Below are positions 22,001 through 37,000 of a stretch of 58,446 nucleotides of DNA, piece after piece; within the stretch, counting starts at the first letter, position 1; each line of letters starts with the position of its first letter. Under the pieces are notes generated by a model. That model searched no databases. It worked only from the letters and a program-made list of their open reading frames with translations, and was not told the DNA's origin. The position numbers and the translations under genes are program-made. This DNA comes from Echinococcus granulosus (taxonomy: Eukaryota > Platyhelminthes > Cestoda > Cyclophyllidea > Taeniidae). The stretch covers positions 432,293-490,738 of the forward strand of contig NW_020170407.1 of the NCBI RefSeq assembly GCF_000524195.1, in the 5' to 3' direction.

Positions 22001-25000
22001 CTACAGGTAGCCAAAGGTGCCATCACGGTAATGTCGATGCCTCATGACATATAAGACCGTTTTAAATAAAATTTCTGATTAATTTTTTTGACCGTTACGA
22101 ATCAGACCTCGAAGCAGACTTAATAATAACAAATAGATCCTATAGCACATCTACAAGCACAAATTTTCCCCGTCACTTTTCTATTGCCAGTTGAACGCTT
22201 AAGGCTCTATATCCAACACACCAGTTTCAGCAATACGGAACATTTCAATTCGTTCATAGATGACGTTATGGGTGACAAATGCATGGATCCAGCGCACATA
22301 AGACGACGATGATTAACGTGTGCTCCCGATGTACGCCTACCTACAATGCTACGCTACTTCCTGCTTCAAAGTAGAATAATATATTTCCCTTCACTTCTTT
22401 TACGTATGCAGTAGACCCCGCCTTTAGAAGGGGATTTCCTTACTGAATGACTAAAATGTGGTAAAAGGTAGCTGTATTATTCCAAAGTTAAGTAGGCGAA
22501 TGTACTGTTGGTTCTCTCCGAATAATTCACTTACCATTTCATCTAACATTTCTGAGGTATGCACAGTTCCACTCTCAGAAGACCATATTTGATACAGTGG
22601 TAGCGAGTTTTTTGATATGAATTGTTTAATCAATAAAAGCCACAGAATTCACTTTAAAATTTTTTTCAAAATGTCAAGGTCCAGTAAAGTAATTAAGAGA
22701 AGGAGCCGTCTCTAAAAGATCATTTAAAATTCTACACCATACTTGTGAAAGGGAAAGAAGGAGGTAGAAGGAAGGGGAAATCATATTTATCGTCTTCCTT
22801 GACCTCTGATTTGCCCAGATGTTATGTTTCTCAGCCACAAGAGTAACTTTGATGGCACTAGATTATCACATTCTAAATATAACAGACATTAGTATATATA
22901 AGCGAGATAATAGTTGAATTAGCGATGTCAGATTTGTAAGCTTTGAGAGAACTAGTCCATTATGAAAGTGCTAAAGAATAATTAACGTACCAGAATGCTG
23001 AATATTTGGAAAAGTAAGATTCCCACCCACTTCGGCATGTAAACTAACAAAAACTTCTTGCAAAGGTTGACAATTAAATCGTCTTCCATTCACGGAAATG
23101 AAGTAAAGGTATTCACAACCACTATTCTCGCAAATCCACCTGTTTCTTTCCCCCACATATGCTGTTACCAAGACAGGTGGGATTCTCCTTTTCATATCTG
23201 CTAAATGGCAGAAGTGTTTATAGTGTGCATACAAGTAAAGCCTTCTGAATATATCAAAGGTATTCAGCTATTTTCCAAAATTTAATTCGAACCATAAATG
23301 ACTACTATAACTTTGTCCTTTGTTGGAGGGAACAAGCCAAAGTGCAAAATTTTACACCCACTGTAGCGCACTTTTTAATTTCAGTACCTAACGCATATCA
23401 GAACCTGGGTTCCTCCTCCTGTCCTTTAATTTATGCTAAAGTTTTAATGAAATGTGTTAATCAGGAATAAAAGTACTTTTCAATACGTTTATAGGACAAA
23501 ATATTCTGTAATATGGTCAGATACAATACACTACTAGCAAACTTGGCGGCTTCATAAGACCATGTCGTTTCTCTTAACGACTATCTTTTTAAATTCTAAC
23601 AGCAATTATTTTTGTTTATATGAAGTTTGGTCAATGGTGCCCTCTCAAATTATTTGTAGGGGAAAACATCACTTGGGGGCAAACACTTTATAATGAAATG
23701 CCAAGCATGATATTCACCTAATATTAACGAACNNNNNNNNNNNNNNNNNNNNNNNNNNNNNNNNNNNNNNNNNNNNNNNNNNNNNNNNNNNNNNNNNNNN
23801 NNNNNNNNNNNNNNNNNNNNNNNNNNNNNNNNAAGGAGAAGCGTTGACGACCACAAGTACTCCAAAGTTGACTCGACTTTTGTTATAGTAGCAGTGTGAC
23901 AGGATCTGCACGTTGCATCTCGTCCTTTGATAAGACTATAAATTCGCTCCGCTCTCGAATGAGACTTCTGCCTCGGCGACTTCACTAGTTATTAAGGGTA
24001 AAATATTGTAATGGAAAGACGAATAAATCTGCGGTGACTCAACCAAACAGCCATAAAGAGACATAAAAAGCCTCGGAATATACCCACTTTACACTTATTC
24101 ATCAGTTCAGTGAGTAACAGAAGGAGGCGAGAAAAAAACTATTTTTACCAAGACAGCAAGCACTACCTAGTCTGACGTTTGGGTGGTGTGGAAGTTGGCA
24201 CCCTCAACTCACTGAAACAAACAGAGGGAACCGAGGGTGCCAACCCTCGCATCATGCAAACGTCCAACTAGGTGGCATTTGGAAGCGTAAGTTGCAATGC
24301 CATTCTCATGCAATGCGAATTTAGAAATCCCGTTCTCACAACAATTTTAGACTGTAGGAGTCAACAAGCTGGCATTGCTGCCTCTGTTTTATCTCGCTTT
24401 TATTTACCAAATGTCCAAATGATTTGCCATGTGAATGTTTGATGTCAAGAAAAGGTGCTAGTAAGTTGTAGGGATGCAGAGGGAATACGAAGGCCAAGGC
24501 AGCACCTTTCTAGCCTTACTCCTCCTCCCACCTTCCTAAAGCGTGGGATGACGTCTTCTCATCAGCCGAATTTGCGGCCAAGGCGTGGCATCTTGTATTG
24601 TCATATGACAATAACACATCCTCCCAACTGACTCACCAGCCCTTGTGACGTCTCAAAGAGAACACTTGCTGAGTCAACTTCGTGTTGCACGGAGGTCTCA
24701 AATGTAGCTGCTGAGGCCTCAACAAGTAAGCAATGCATGATGAAGGATTCCGTCTTCAGGCCACTACACACCCACACACAAATGGTATATGTGTGTGTGC
24801 TGTGTGCTTCAGTACTATGGAATGGGTAGTGAGGCAATCGTTTGGAGACGAATACTGATGCGTTCATTTGCATAGCCAACGTTGGAATACAAAGGTACAA
24901 TATACACTTCTTGTCACAAAGCATTCAATCTTTCAGCGAACAACCGTGGAGGCAGTGAAGAACTATAAATTGACAATAATTAACGCTTATTGTGTGTCAT

Positions 25001-28000
25001 CTATTCATGAATGTGGCAATCAGTTGCTGACTGGCTTCAGCAATTTCTCTTCCCCTCCCTTCCCTTCCTATTCCCAAATCGTTTCACCACTTAACACGCT
25101 GCTCAAAGTTGTTCGTAAAATGCCAACCACAGGTTATTTCGGCCAATGACAATGTGGCAGTTCTTCCTGTAAAGATGAGTTTTGGCCCCTAATGAATGTG
25201 ATGCCTCGCTTTTTGAGCGAATTGTCAGTGGAAGCAAGTGGTTTGATGCCGTTGAAGCCATTTTCGGGTCATATATTCTTCCGATACCACATACCACGTG
25301 CCACACCTTCCAACGGGCACCACAGAAAGCAAAATGGAGAGCTTCCATGTCTTCAGAACCAAGCTAAACTGGATGCACTAAGCCCTCTTCACATCCACCG
25401 GTTTTAACCAACGCTGGTGCTTTTAACAGTTCCCTTCAAGTCATAACAGGTGACACCGACGAGCCACACGACTGCTTTGGTCATCTCGCAACTACGACAG
25501 GTAGCCGCGATGCAGCATAACACAAGAAAGTGCAATCACGTGAAAGTTGAAATAAAGGCGAGAAGGAAGGAAGGAAGGAAGGAGGGAGGAAAGGAGGAAG
25601 GAAGGGAAAGGAAAGACCGACTAATAAATAAGTGAAGGTGCAATACGAGGCGAACATGAGTTGGGAAATGTGCTTGAGGTGTTGAACCACCTAACTTGGG
25701 CAAAATTGCCACTAGGTCTCGCTACTGCACTACTGCAGTAATTTAGAAATAACATCATGTCTTTCTTTTTTATCACTTTCTTCGTTTTATGACCAATTCA
25801 ACTTGGTCGGAGTGTTGCTATAATGACCGACCTGAAAGAGCAACAGCTGCGAGCGTGGACAATGGCGACGGTGAGAGGAGGGTTGTCACAAGGTCGGATT
25901 GTTCCTCTTTTGATCTCCAGCAATCGTTCATATTTTCGTGCAGTTCTTTACTAAACACGTCCATATCTTTTTGTCGAATTTACAACCAACACCCTTATGC
26001 CTTTTACACTATTCTCGAAGCGCCTAACCACTTTACTAATGTGAGTGATTTGCACACACATAGGAGGTACAGACAACTCGTAAATCCTCTCCAGATATGC
26101 TGCTCTTAAAACAGTATGGCGTCTTTCTTTTGTTTCTTCTGAGTGACAATGAAAACCAGTAATATTGCTGCAGTAAGTGCGTGTGTTCAACTATGCTCTG
26201 GTGAAGCGTTCAGCTGCGACGTCAAAGTCCTTCATTCAAAGTTCTCGTTTGAAGTAGATTTATACAGTTGCCACAAATTCATTTCGCACCAATGCGTGAC
26301 TGCAAATTTGCATCTTGCTGAGGTATTTAACACCTCCTGCATTTTATGCTCGAAGGCACTTTCTGCAGCAGTAGCAGTGGGGGAGTCCTAAGGGTGGGAG
26401 TATATTCTAAAACGGTGATTGATGCTTGTTGGTAATGTTCCTTACCTTTTTTTCCCAATTTAATAAATTAAGTGTAAAATTGGGAGAGTGAGTGATAAAT
26501 ACTCAGGAGTTTTGAAAACCTCCCATTATTTGACTAGAAAGCCCCCGTAGATTGAGAGTTAATTTACTTTAGCAATTTAAATATGCATTAGATCATCCAT
26601 ATGCTGATCTATGCTGTCATTGCCAATTTCTTTTCGGCTTTAAAATCGACATATCTAGGAGTGCATATTGATAATTGGGAATGTGATTGGTACCTGTGTT
26701 TTAAAAAACCGTAGCTATTGCGTCTCTTAAGTTACTAAAGCTTCTCATATGACTGTCTGGGGAGCACGCTAGAAGTGAGCATATATGGTGTGCGGTGCGG
26801 AGATTATGTCCCACCCAGAGATGACTTCAACCTTAACAAGCGATTTGCTTCTGCCGGAGAATCACTTAAGGTGGAAGGCACCACATCCACTGGGGACTAC
26901 ATTCATCATCATTCAAAAGAATGGCATAATTTTGTTGGCCAACGTACTTTGTTATTTAGTCTTCGCGAACAACTTTGAGTCAGATCGAATGTGAGTAGTG
27001 AAGTGATTAATGAACAAGCACATCAAATGGGAAGGGAAGCTGTGAAAGCGAGATAGCAACTGGTGGCCTCATTTATAAATAGACGCCATTCACCAAGTGC
27101 TGATGACTATCAATTTATAGTTCTCTGATCCTTCCGGATTGTTTGCTAACAGACTGAATGACTTGTGATGAAGCGTGCTTATTGTGCCTTGGGATTTCTA
27201 TCCTGACTATACAGACAAACTCGTCAGTATCTCTCTTCATTTAGTTTCCTCAAGTTTTTCTGCACAATTCTAAAGTACACACATTTCACCCCTAGAAAGG
27301 TATCATTATTTTGTGTATTTGTGTGTATTGTGTTGACTTCTACCGTGACAGAATTAAAGAAATTTTATAAAGATTTCTACAATTCTAGAAATAGCGTTTC
27401 TGTAAGGAAATTCTAAAACATTTTACGAGCCTTTTTCCCCCAGTTTCTAGGAAATTTTAATGTCAATGCTCCGAATGAGTCTCCCTTATTAGCCGACAAC
27501 GGTGGGAATGCAGTTTTATTCTGTTAATATCCACAGTAAAGTCATAGCCAGTCGCAACACGGTAAGAACGAGAGATTTGTATTAACCCATATCTCAGCAA
27601 TCCATGCAACGAACACCCAAGCAAATATTATCCACTTACGTAGTAAACGTTGAAGACCTCGATCTCCGGAGGTCTTGTCCCCTTAATTACCCTGGTGGGA
27701 TCTCGTTACCGTCTGAGTTTACACAAACAAACCTGTCGGCTATCCTTACGAAACATGTATCAATCGTCCATCATATACCCACGAATTCCTCTGTCTCGAA
27801 TTTTTCCAGTTCCTTTTCTGTACTGATCAATATTAAATTCATTCTATTATCCTTATACTTGCCTTGCAACTCTACATACATTTCGTTTCCCTCCCTACAT
27901 CGTTTTCAGTCCCCTGAATTCGCTCCAAATTCATCTCGTACTGTCCATTATTCCTTCATCTAATCTTCTATTGTCAACCTACCTGTTAATTAATTTTTAT

Positions 28001-31000
28001 TTTAGCCCAAATACCCTTTTAAAAATCTTCCCGGAACTGGCCACGGGAATGAGTGAAAGCTTTGTCAACGTTTTTATGGGATTTCGCAATTACCTCAAAC
28101 TTTTTCCACTTTTTACACTCCGATAAATTACATTGTAATTTGGTAACCAAAGAAAGGATAATCACCCACCAAGTATTTGAACCAACCAGGAAGGCGGGGT
28201 TGAAAGAAAGTAGTGACTTAAGTGGTTGAAAAAAGGAAGGGAAAGGACATTAATTAGACGCTTTTGTGACCTTTTTTTGTCATGAGCTGGGGTTTGAGTA
28301 TACCCTAGATCCTATCAAGCTCCCAATCGTAGTAATCAACAAAGACTTCACTACCGATGACTTCATTGCTAAGGTTTATGAGTGAGCACAGAGGGATAAG
28401 ACGTGCCTACACAATCCTGAAAGCTGGGTGTTGGAGCCTGCCAGAGTGACGGGTGGTCTTCGGCTAGCGTGTTTTTGGTACTGAATTGACCTTAAGCCTT
28501 TTATTGGTTATTAGTGTACACTTAAGGTGTATCATAGGAGAATGAACAGAAGCGCGATTTTTGGAACGTTCAAGAACCAACTGTGAAAATAGAAACCTTA
28601 GGAAAATCGAAAAGGAACATCTTTCGAGATCGTAGACATCCCCAGTACTAGTGTCCATACTATGGAAACAAGGTTGTCTTCCTAACGTTTAATCCAAACC
28701 TGGTTCACTCTTCAGGAATTTTAAATTGTAGTTTGAAAATGTTTTGCCCGTACTTTTCTTTCAAGTGACTTTGCGGTATGGAAAATTTTTCGACATTTTA
28801 GGTAGATTTAAATCAAAGACTAATGAGTTTGTAGACTTCTCAGATTGATTATTCACCGCCACTTACCTTAGGGAGCTCATACTGTCACAAATGGTATTTC
28901 TAGGGCTGATGGCCGATGGAACTAGATATGAAATTATTTTAACCAGAGAAAAACAAAGTAAGTATAATTTAGGGAGCCTGTTTTAGTGAAACAAGTACAC
29001 TCTACTTTTGCGGTGCTTTGTGTTTGTATAAAAATTGTTCAAAAAAGAAGCCTTTTATAAGCGCGAAAGGCTTAATTCCGACCGCTCTACATGTACCAAA
29101 TCGATGATTATATAGTTTTTGTATAGTCTTGTAAAGGTTCTCTATTACATGCTCATAATGAAATCTAAAGCAAACGATAAACGTGATAGTTCTTCTGAAG
29201 ATTAAAGATGGTTAGAAATTTCAAGAAACGGTCATCATATACAAGAAAACCATGCAATTATTAGCAGAACTTATACTTCACCGCTACGAGCCATGTCATG
29301 GTATCAATAAGGTTCCGGGGACCAATTTAGCACTATTAACCCAGATACAGGAGGCTATGATCAAGCTCTGGAGAGAGAAAGAATCACTCGGTAGAGGCTT
29401 TGTGCTTCAATTAGATCGCATTTCTCCACATCCACTTGTCCTGACCCAGGAGCGCATGGATTTGTAATACCATACTGCTGCACCAGGCGTAGTCTGTACC
29501 GGACATCAACCACCTCCTATTTTCGAGAATCGATGAGATCACAAAGAGGATGGCACGCCTTGTGTACTTTATTGAAAAAAAAACTGGATTATGACTGAAT
29601 TTCGAAATAAATGCACCAATGACCTTCAGTAATGTTTGCTTTGAATGATTTACACCTATATGGACTAGAAAACGGAGTGTCGTATAATGACAATGGTCAA
29701 CGGTGAATGGTATTCCTTAAATGGTGTGGTGATCGGCTGATGAAATTAAGGAATTAACGGTGCAACATATCTTCTAAATGTAGTGCAACCTAAGAATGGG
29801 CAAGGAAACCTTAGTCTTCCTGAGAAACAGTCAGGTCCAGTTAATCATTAGGAAGTGAATGCTATTTTTATTCTTAAAAATATGGAGAAACACCTTATAC
29901 TCCATTTCGCAAAACTTGCTCATGAGGAGATTTCATTCTCCAATTCAAGGTAAAGGGAAGAAAGGCAAAGCACCATTCTCATCCTTTTAATCCTTTAAGT
30001 TAAGCGTTCGTCCATCTCTGATACATTAAAGTAAAACTAAATTAAGAAAGGCGCCATCCCTAGTCGTGATTACTATATGCAAATCAAGGTCGTATGAAAT
30101 AAACAGAAAATAAACAGAGGTGTTCAAAAAATTGGATTGTTCTCGAATAACTAATGTACAACAGAAATAATAGAATCTGCTTTGTAGCAGACGATTTAAC
30201 GAAAATTATTTTTTTTTTGGCATTTTCGGAGGCATAAACAGCCGTCTTCGTCTTGTGTACTGATCGTATTTCATTACGTTTTGTAAGCACAAAACACACA
30301 GGATACTTCGCCATTTTGCTTCATGTGAGAAGCATGTAGCATATCTATTTGAAGATCAAATTAATACAAACATTTTCCCCCCATTTCTTTACGGATATTT
30401 GCATAGCTGCAGAATAACATCACTAATCATCTATAAATGCAAAATACCTGCGTGTGCACTTTCTAGTGTGCAGATGGAGGTGTTATTCAAAATAGGTTTT
30501 TTTGGTCTCAGCCCAAATGGAAAAAGTTATTCTATATAGTCCATAGAGGTTGTTTTCTAATACTAACTTAGGAAAAAATCATTTAAACTTATTTTTGACT
30601 ACTAAAGCAGTCAAAATCATTGAAGAGACAAATCAAATGCGCAGTAACAGTTAATAATGGTCGGTGCCAGAAAATTATATTTGAAGATAAAAATAATGCA
30701 ACTAATCCGTGATTTACAGTGCTTTTAAAGGAACACGCAAACTTAACTATTCTGGATCGCTTTTGTTGGTACCTTACCTTTTATTTTAGTTGTCCTTTCG
30801 ATTCGGGATGTGATTGTCTAATGTCAAGCAAAGATGCTATTTACCTGAAGTACAAAGAGAACAGTATGGGATGGGATGGCATTGCATTCCTACCTACCCT
30901 CCTCCTTTCTCCCCTTCCTATGGTAAGGTATGGTGTCTTCTCACTGACAGAAGTTGTAGTGAAAGGTATGGCATCTTGTATCGTCTTTTGGCAATATCAT

Positions 31001-34000
31001 TTTCTTTAAACTTTTTTATTAGTTCTTATGATGTTTCAAAGAGCATATTCGCCGACTCAGCTTTGTGCTGCACGGAGACCGCTCGTATAGATGCTGGATC
31101 TTCAGAAAGTAAACAATGCATAATATACGATTCCGCCTGCAGTCCGCTACTCACCCACACACATATGGATTGTTAGAATATTTCATTGGTTCCAGCATCT
31201 GCGAACCTTTCTTTCACAAATGTCGGCATTTAATTTTAACAAAGTGGTTAATTTTTGCCACATGCGGGCGATTGCAAAATCATCTTTAGGCGTTGTACAT
31301 TTAAGGAAGCATATTAAACCCTCTTCTAGTTTTCTTTGTTGAATTGTTTTTTCCTCCCAAAATGGGCGGATTAACTTAAATTTTATAGGCAGGCCATGCC
31401 TTAATTTTATTTGAAATAATGTCTAGAAATGGAAAGGCTGATTATAATACTCCACAAAATTTTAATTAATTTTTAAATGGGTCTAGAATTTTGCTTAATT
31501 TATTTGGCTAGCGTCCAACTTTTCAATTATTTGGTAAAGACATCAACAAAGCGAGAATAATCTAAAATACAGATGAAAGACTAACCATTTTATGGTCAAA
31601 AGATCTCTGAAATAAAAATGGATGCGAAAATGTAATATTACCTGCATTCCTACGCTTCGGCAAAATTAAAATGGATGTAGAAAGGAGGAAAAAGTAAGAC
31701 CGCAACTCCAGAGGACAACTGTGTAATTTATAGTCATGATAAATACGTTGGAATTAAAGCAGAAGTTCTAGCAGATAACTAAGTGGATACAAAAATGTGC
31801 CTTCTCTCCAATATCAACCGTTATTTCTACGTTTCTTATATGTGTGACTCATTTAAAAGGCAAACATTTGGATTTCAGTGGTAACCACCCTTCTTACATT
31901 ACCTTAAGAACAGATACTTAATATTTGATATTTGTAGAAATTTGCAAAATACATAGCTAATACCAGATTCGGATGACTGCCCCTGTGATGATTTAATCAT
32001 TACACAAACTTTGTGCTTAATTTTTCTAGTTATTAATGTGATGCTCTCCACCGAAGACTGATCACGTGAAGAGTCAAAAAGGTCTCTCACAGCAAAATGA
32101 AGTCGATTTACAGGAAAGCCACCCATTGTACATACTTTGGTTTCCCATTTTCAAGCTATTTTATTCCACTGGTAATTTGCCTCTTCTGTAGGCAATGACG
32201 CAAAAGAGATTAAAAGGCGCTGAAAACCCTAATTACTCTGGTTGATCAAGCCTACAAAATGATTATAAAAGTAGATTTTACAGCAGTCAATTCATCAGAA
32301 AAATAATTAAATTTTATGTTGGGCTAACAAGAAGGCAAATAACTGTGTAAAAATCTGAATGCGCAGTATATGGTAACTACCCGGTTTTATGTGATCACTT
32401 GTAAAATAGTACGTAACAACAGATGGTTTCTTAAATGAATTTGCCATCACAAGTCTTTCCATCCAAGACACAAGCTTACTGCTAAGTAAATTTCCAACGA
32501 CCCAATTTCGAGAAGAAAGGAGGTCTTAAGCCTAACCACTTCCTTTTTTATCATCTTAGTTTCATGTTATAAATGCCAATCCAGCTTTGTATATGATGTA
32601 ATTATTACTACCTGGAGAAATTGGGGTAAGGGGAATGTAAAAGATGGGGGCGCGGCATTAACCTCTCTCTCCTTTAATCCAAAATCATGGAATGAAGATT
32701 CCTTATAGGTGAATTTTGCAATCTGAAGTATGCAGTGTTGCCTTGCCATTTAGGAATGAACAATCCCCTTTCTTTTCACGGATCCACTATTTCTGGCTGT
32801 GTTCCAAGAAGCAGATGGTAGTAAAGTTTTTTTCGAAAGTTTTTGTGTTGCATTTTATCTGGTATAGGGATCCCACCCTTACTTGCCACATGGCTTCCAC
32901 AGCAGGAAAGTTAGTCGGAAACACGAAGCTGACGTAGCTTTCTGTGAAAAAGTAGTAAATCACGAATAAAATACATCCGCTCGTCTAATGTTGCAACACA
33001 ACAGCCATTTTTCAAAGTTGAATATTTGGACAAAATTGTGTGACAGACTTTGCAATGCTTTTGAGAAAACTTTGTTTCTTTAGGCACGGTTGATGCATTT
33101 GTTCCTTACAAGTGCACATTCTTTCTAACATTTTCTCACTTACCTTTTGTGTCGTTTTGCTGGAAATCATCGTCATTAAAATGACTTGAATGAAAGCATC
33201 ATCTTATCTACACCAAAAGAAGGTACAATTAACTTAATTTAAATTCTCCAAGAGTAACTATTTTTGTCTTTGGGGAAGAAGTTGCAAATTTGGTCCTTTC
33301 ATACCATTGTCCATCAAGAATTTTAATATCTTTCTTAATTTACAAGACTTTTTTCTTCAGAATAATTTGGTTTCTACGAGTTCCACTTGCTTCAGTAACC
33401 ACAGATTTATATCAAATGGCAAATAAAACAACTCTAAAACATAGGGCAATCCTAGAGACAAAACAATTTTTACGGTTTTTTCTGTAGTAGTGATGAAATT
33501 GGTTTGTTTGTTACTACCCTCAAGGGGATAAGTTGTTTATTGCCGACATAACCTTAACCCAGGGTTGACCTAACTTTAGGTTCTACGTAGCCCTATTTTA
33601 AATGCAATTTCACCCTCTAAATCTAATTAAAATAATAGGGATGCATGAAAAAGGAAATCCTATGTACTACTTTTATACCTTGTAATACGAATTTGTTATG
33701 ATTTATTTCAATACAAAACGACCACAAGTAGTAATGAAGCATAATTTCAATCTATTATCTTTTCCTTCCTAGACGATCGCAATCCATAAATATACCCTTT
33801 ATAAAAGGGTGATAGCACTACAACCAAGGGAACTGATCCTAGACATTTTCGTTTCTATTGTCCCACTTCTATGGCTAAAGTGGCTTCTCTATCTTGTCTA
33901 TGACTATTTTACTTCTCATACCAAGAAAAGTTAAAAAGCACAACTTGGAGATATATTATTAAAAGACGATGAAGGATGAGAATTTGACAATGCCATTCGT

Positions 34001-37000
34001 CTCCAGTCAATCTAGAGGTTTACAACTTCTAACCGGTAAGACTGTGAGGTTTAATAATTTAAGGAAAATGGCTTTGTGCCGTCTGCTGCACTAGTTTTGT
34101 ATAATGTTACGCACCAAATTACATCAAATCGAGTAGGTGACTTCCAGCTAAAACCGAGCTGCAATTCGTCACATCCAAAATAAAAATAATTATGTGGAAA
34201 TAATTTGGTGTTGTTTAGTGTACAGTGATGCAGAGCAGTTGGTGGGCGGTTTGGTGATAACGAATGGTATCATAGTCAGTTTTCTAGGCAGTAAATTTTT
34301 TGAAAATCACTTTTAATCAAAAGGCAGTCCCTCAGCAACAATTTCAAAATCAGTGTATTTAATAAAGCAGAAAGGCAAACACAAAAACAACAAAGTTTGG
34401 TGATGACCTTTGTCTGTTGAAAGTGTAAAGCCAGTCACAACTTCCCCTTTTCAAATGATGTCGGTGTAACCCACTTATTTCATCATTCACTTTCAACATT
34501 ATTATTTCTTGCCATTTTAATCTTGAATGATACTTTCGATACCAACAAGATATTCTTCTTTACAGTAAAAAATAGAGTGCCTTCTAAGACGTGATGCGTC
34601 CATCACAAGGCGGTTTATTACCAGGCTCAAATTGTCCAAATTGAACCACTTCGGAATGGTTTCGTGTTTTAACACCCCATGGGAAGCAATTCACAGCAAT
34701 CTGACTTGCATGCAATTGACTTGAGTTGAAGTTGACATGTCATTACCTTTATGTTTGCTTAATATAAATAAAAATTCCATGACTTGACAGAATTCTAGTA
34801 CATGCTTGCTTAAATAGTACTTGTAGGTGGCAAGTGGGCAGATTGGATCCACTTCTTGGCTATTCTGTTCTTAATTAAATCATTAACAATTTGTGAAATC
34901 ATACGTTACTCAGTAAAAGGCGCCTACCTGCAAACATTTTTCTTGATTCAAGGAGGTGGAAATGGAGGTAAAAGGATCACAAAGAGAGCATATCACGGTG
35001 AACTAAGGAATTCGCCTTTGAATACATGAGTGATAAATTTTTAATGAAGTGACGGAAAATATAAAATGACTGGCCAAATTATTCCGTATGAAGTGCTCCA
35101 GCTTTGAATTATTACTTTTTATTGCAAAAATATAAGAAGGCATAATAAATGCAATTAAATTTGATTAGCATTATTTTGTGTGTTCGTAAAATTCTTTTAT
35201 GAATCATTCTACATTATAATGCATTTTTTGCAAAACAGATGCTCATTTTCTAAATATTTTTTTCGGAAGCAGGATGAATAAGCTAAGTTTGTGGAGGTTA
35301 ACGAGGCATTAGAAGGGGTAACGAGTGGAATGGCAGAAAAATCACGATCTTGCTGTTAATGGTAATGCGTGTTTTAATTCCTTGCTAAACGCGATTCTGC
35401 TTCTAGGAACGAAGTATTCTTAACAAAATGAGTTATTTTTAACCAAATGTGCCTGCCTGTTGAGAAAAAAATGAACGTTTAATTATACCGGAATTTACAA
35501 GAAACATTGAAACGATTGGCAGTAATTTAACCTGGTAATTTGACCTCCTCCATAAATGGCGTTAACCATCAAAAATGGCTACGATCCCACGTGGAGGAGC
35601 CGAGGTTTACCTTTTAGTAAATGAAAATGCTTGCCTTATTTTTCACACAAACTCTCGAAATAGTCAACTGAAGTTGCTGTTAACGCATGGATTGAGAACG
35701 CCGTTTTTTGTATTAAACTTGCCTCCAAGCTTTTACATAATCGTGTAATGAATAGAGACTTCCTTAAATGTTCATCAAACTAGGTAGGCTCTTTGATTTC
35801 CTCGGCTTACACAACCACTCTGGTGGCAATTTTTAAAGCTTGTGTCTATAGCCTTTCTTCGTCCCTCTCCTATATTGATATGTTTCGCTACAAGGCAAAA
35901 GAAGACTCAAGAAGCTGCATAGAGTGTTCTGACTTTCCTAATTCGATTCCCGTAGATTACTGAGTGCAGTATCCTTGAGAGGGTTATTAAAAGGCATGCT
36001 CATGACATTAAAACGTTTGTCTAAGTTGTATTAAAGAACCTACTCACAATGTCTCTGATCTTTTAGATTTGATTTTAAGTACACTTCAGAAATATCACTG
36101 AGATAGTAATGTATATGCGAATGCCAATTAGGGAGAACTTCGTCAACCACAAACAGCTGTGGCCTTCCTCCCTCTTACTCGTCTTGGGCAAAATAAAACA
36201 ACATATGGTGAGGTAAGTTTCATTTCTGACATCATGCTACTAGAAGAGAAATTAGGCTAGATTTCTATTGCTTTAAAATGCTGACAAAAAAGTTTATTTT
36301 ACTTCTCAAACCTAAATCTGTACATTCAGTCTTCATTAGCCATTTGTTAAAGAATTCCAATGGCATTTTAATAGTTTGTATTTAAATATGGTTATTTTGG
36401 TGAGGCGACTGATAATATAAATAAGTACAGTTAAAGGCCTCGTAAAGCCTTTTATCATTGCAATCTATAATTATGATTCTTTCAAAAAATACACCGGATC
36501 GGCATAAATTTCACTTTTATTATGAATTTACCCCTAGCCAAATCCGCTAATTGCCGTTACTTTACAATTGTCTACTCTGTTTTGCATGTGATCAGGGAAA
36601 TATCCCCCTCCCATCCTCCCTCCATTTCTTCCATCCTAACATGTGATTTAAAATTCTTAGTAGTCTTGTCCTAACATCTTCATCCTGCTAATCAACGGTT
36701 CAGATCCTCCATTGAGCAGTACCGTATCGTGTAGGTAAATCTCAGTAGACACTATTATTTGTTCTCCTCAATAGACAGATAACTCTAGGTAAACACTTAC
36801 CAATGGGGCCCAGCACACATGAAGCTACCATGGTCTTCTGGGTATGGAGCGGTACGTGCCTTAGAAGTATCGAATGGGGTTTTACCTGGATGCTTTAGTG
36901 GGTGACCAGCGGTATGTTCATGGGACTGACATTAGAATGCCGAAGTCATTTCTCATTATGGTTAGTTAGTTAGCTAGCCGACGCAGAATCTCATAATTGC

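Noticed and set aside
21657..22010. 117-codon plus-strand open frame
   Set aside because: It lies opposite the TSP1 exon; the minus-strand frame has the WxxW and Cys pattern and proper splice sites.
22451..22633. Minus-strand segment ending at a perfect donor (ATG|GTAAGTG)
   Set aside because: No convincing acceptor. The TSP1 repeat is completed by joining exons 2 and 3 directly, leaving no place for it.
23650..23985. Open frame spanning the N run
   Set aside because: The frame is an artefact of translating through unknown bases.
27604..27963. 119-codon plus-strand open frame in the large intron
   Set aside because: It arises from a pyrimidine-rich stretch rich in Ser, Phe and Leu, with no domain and no splice context.
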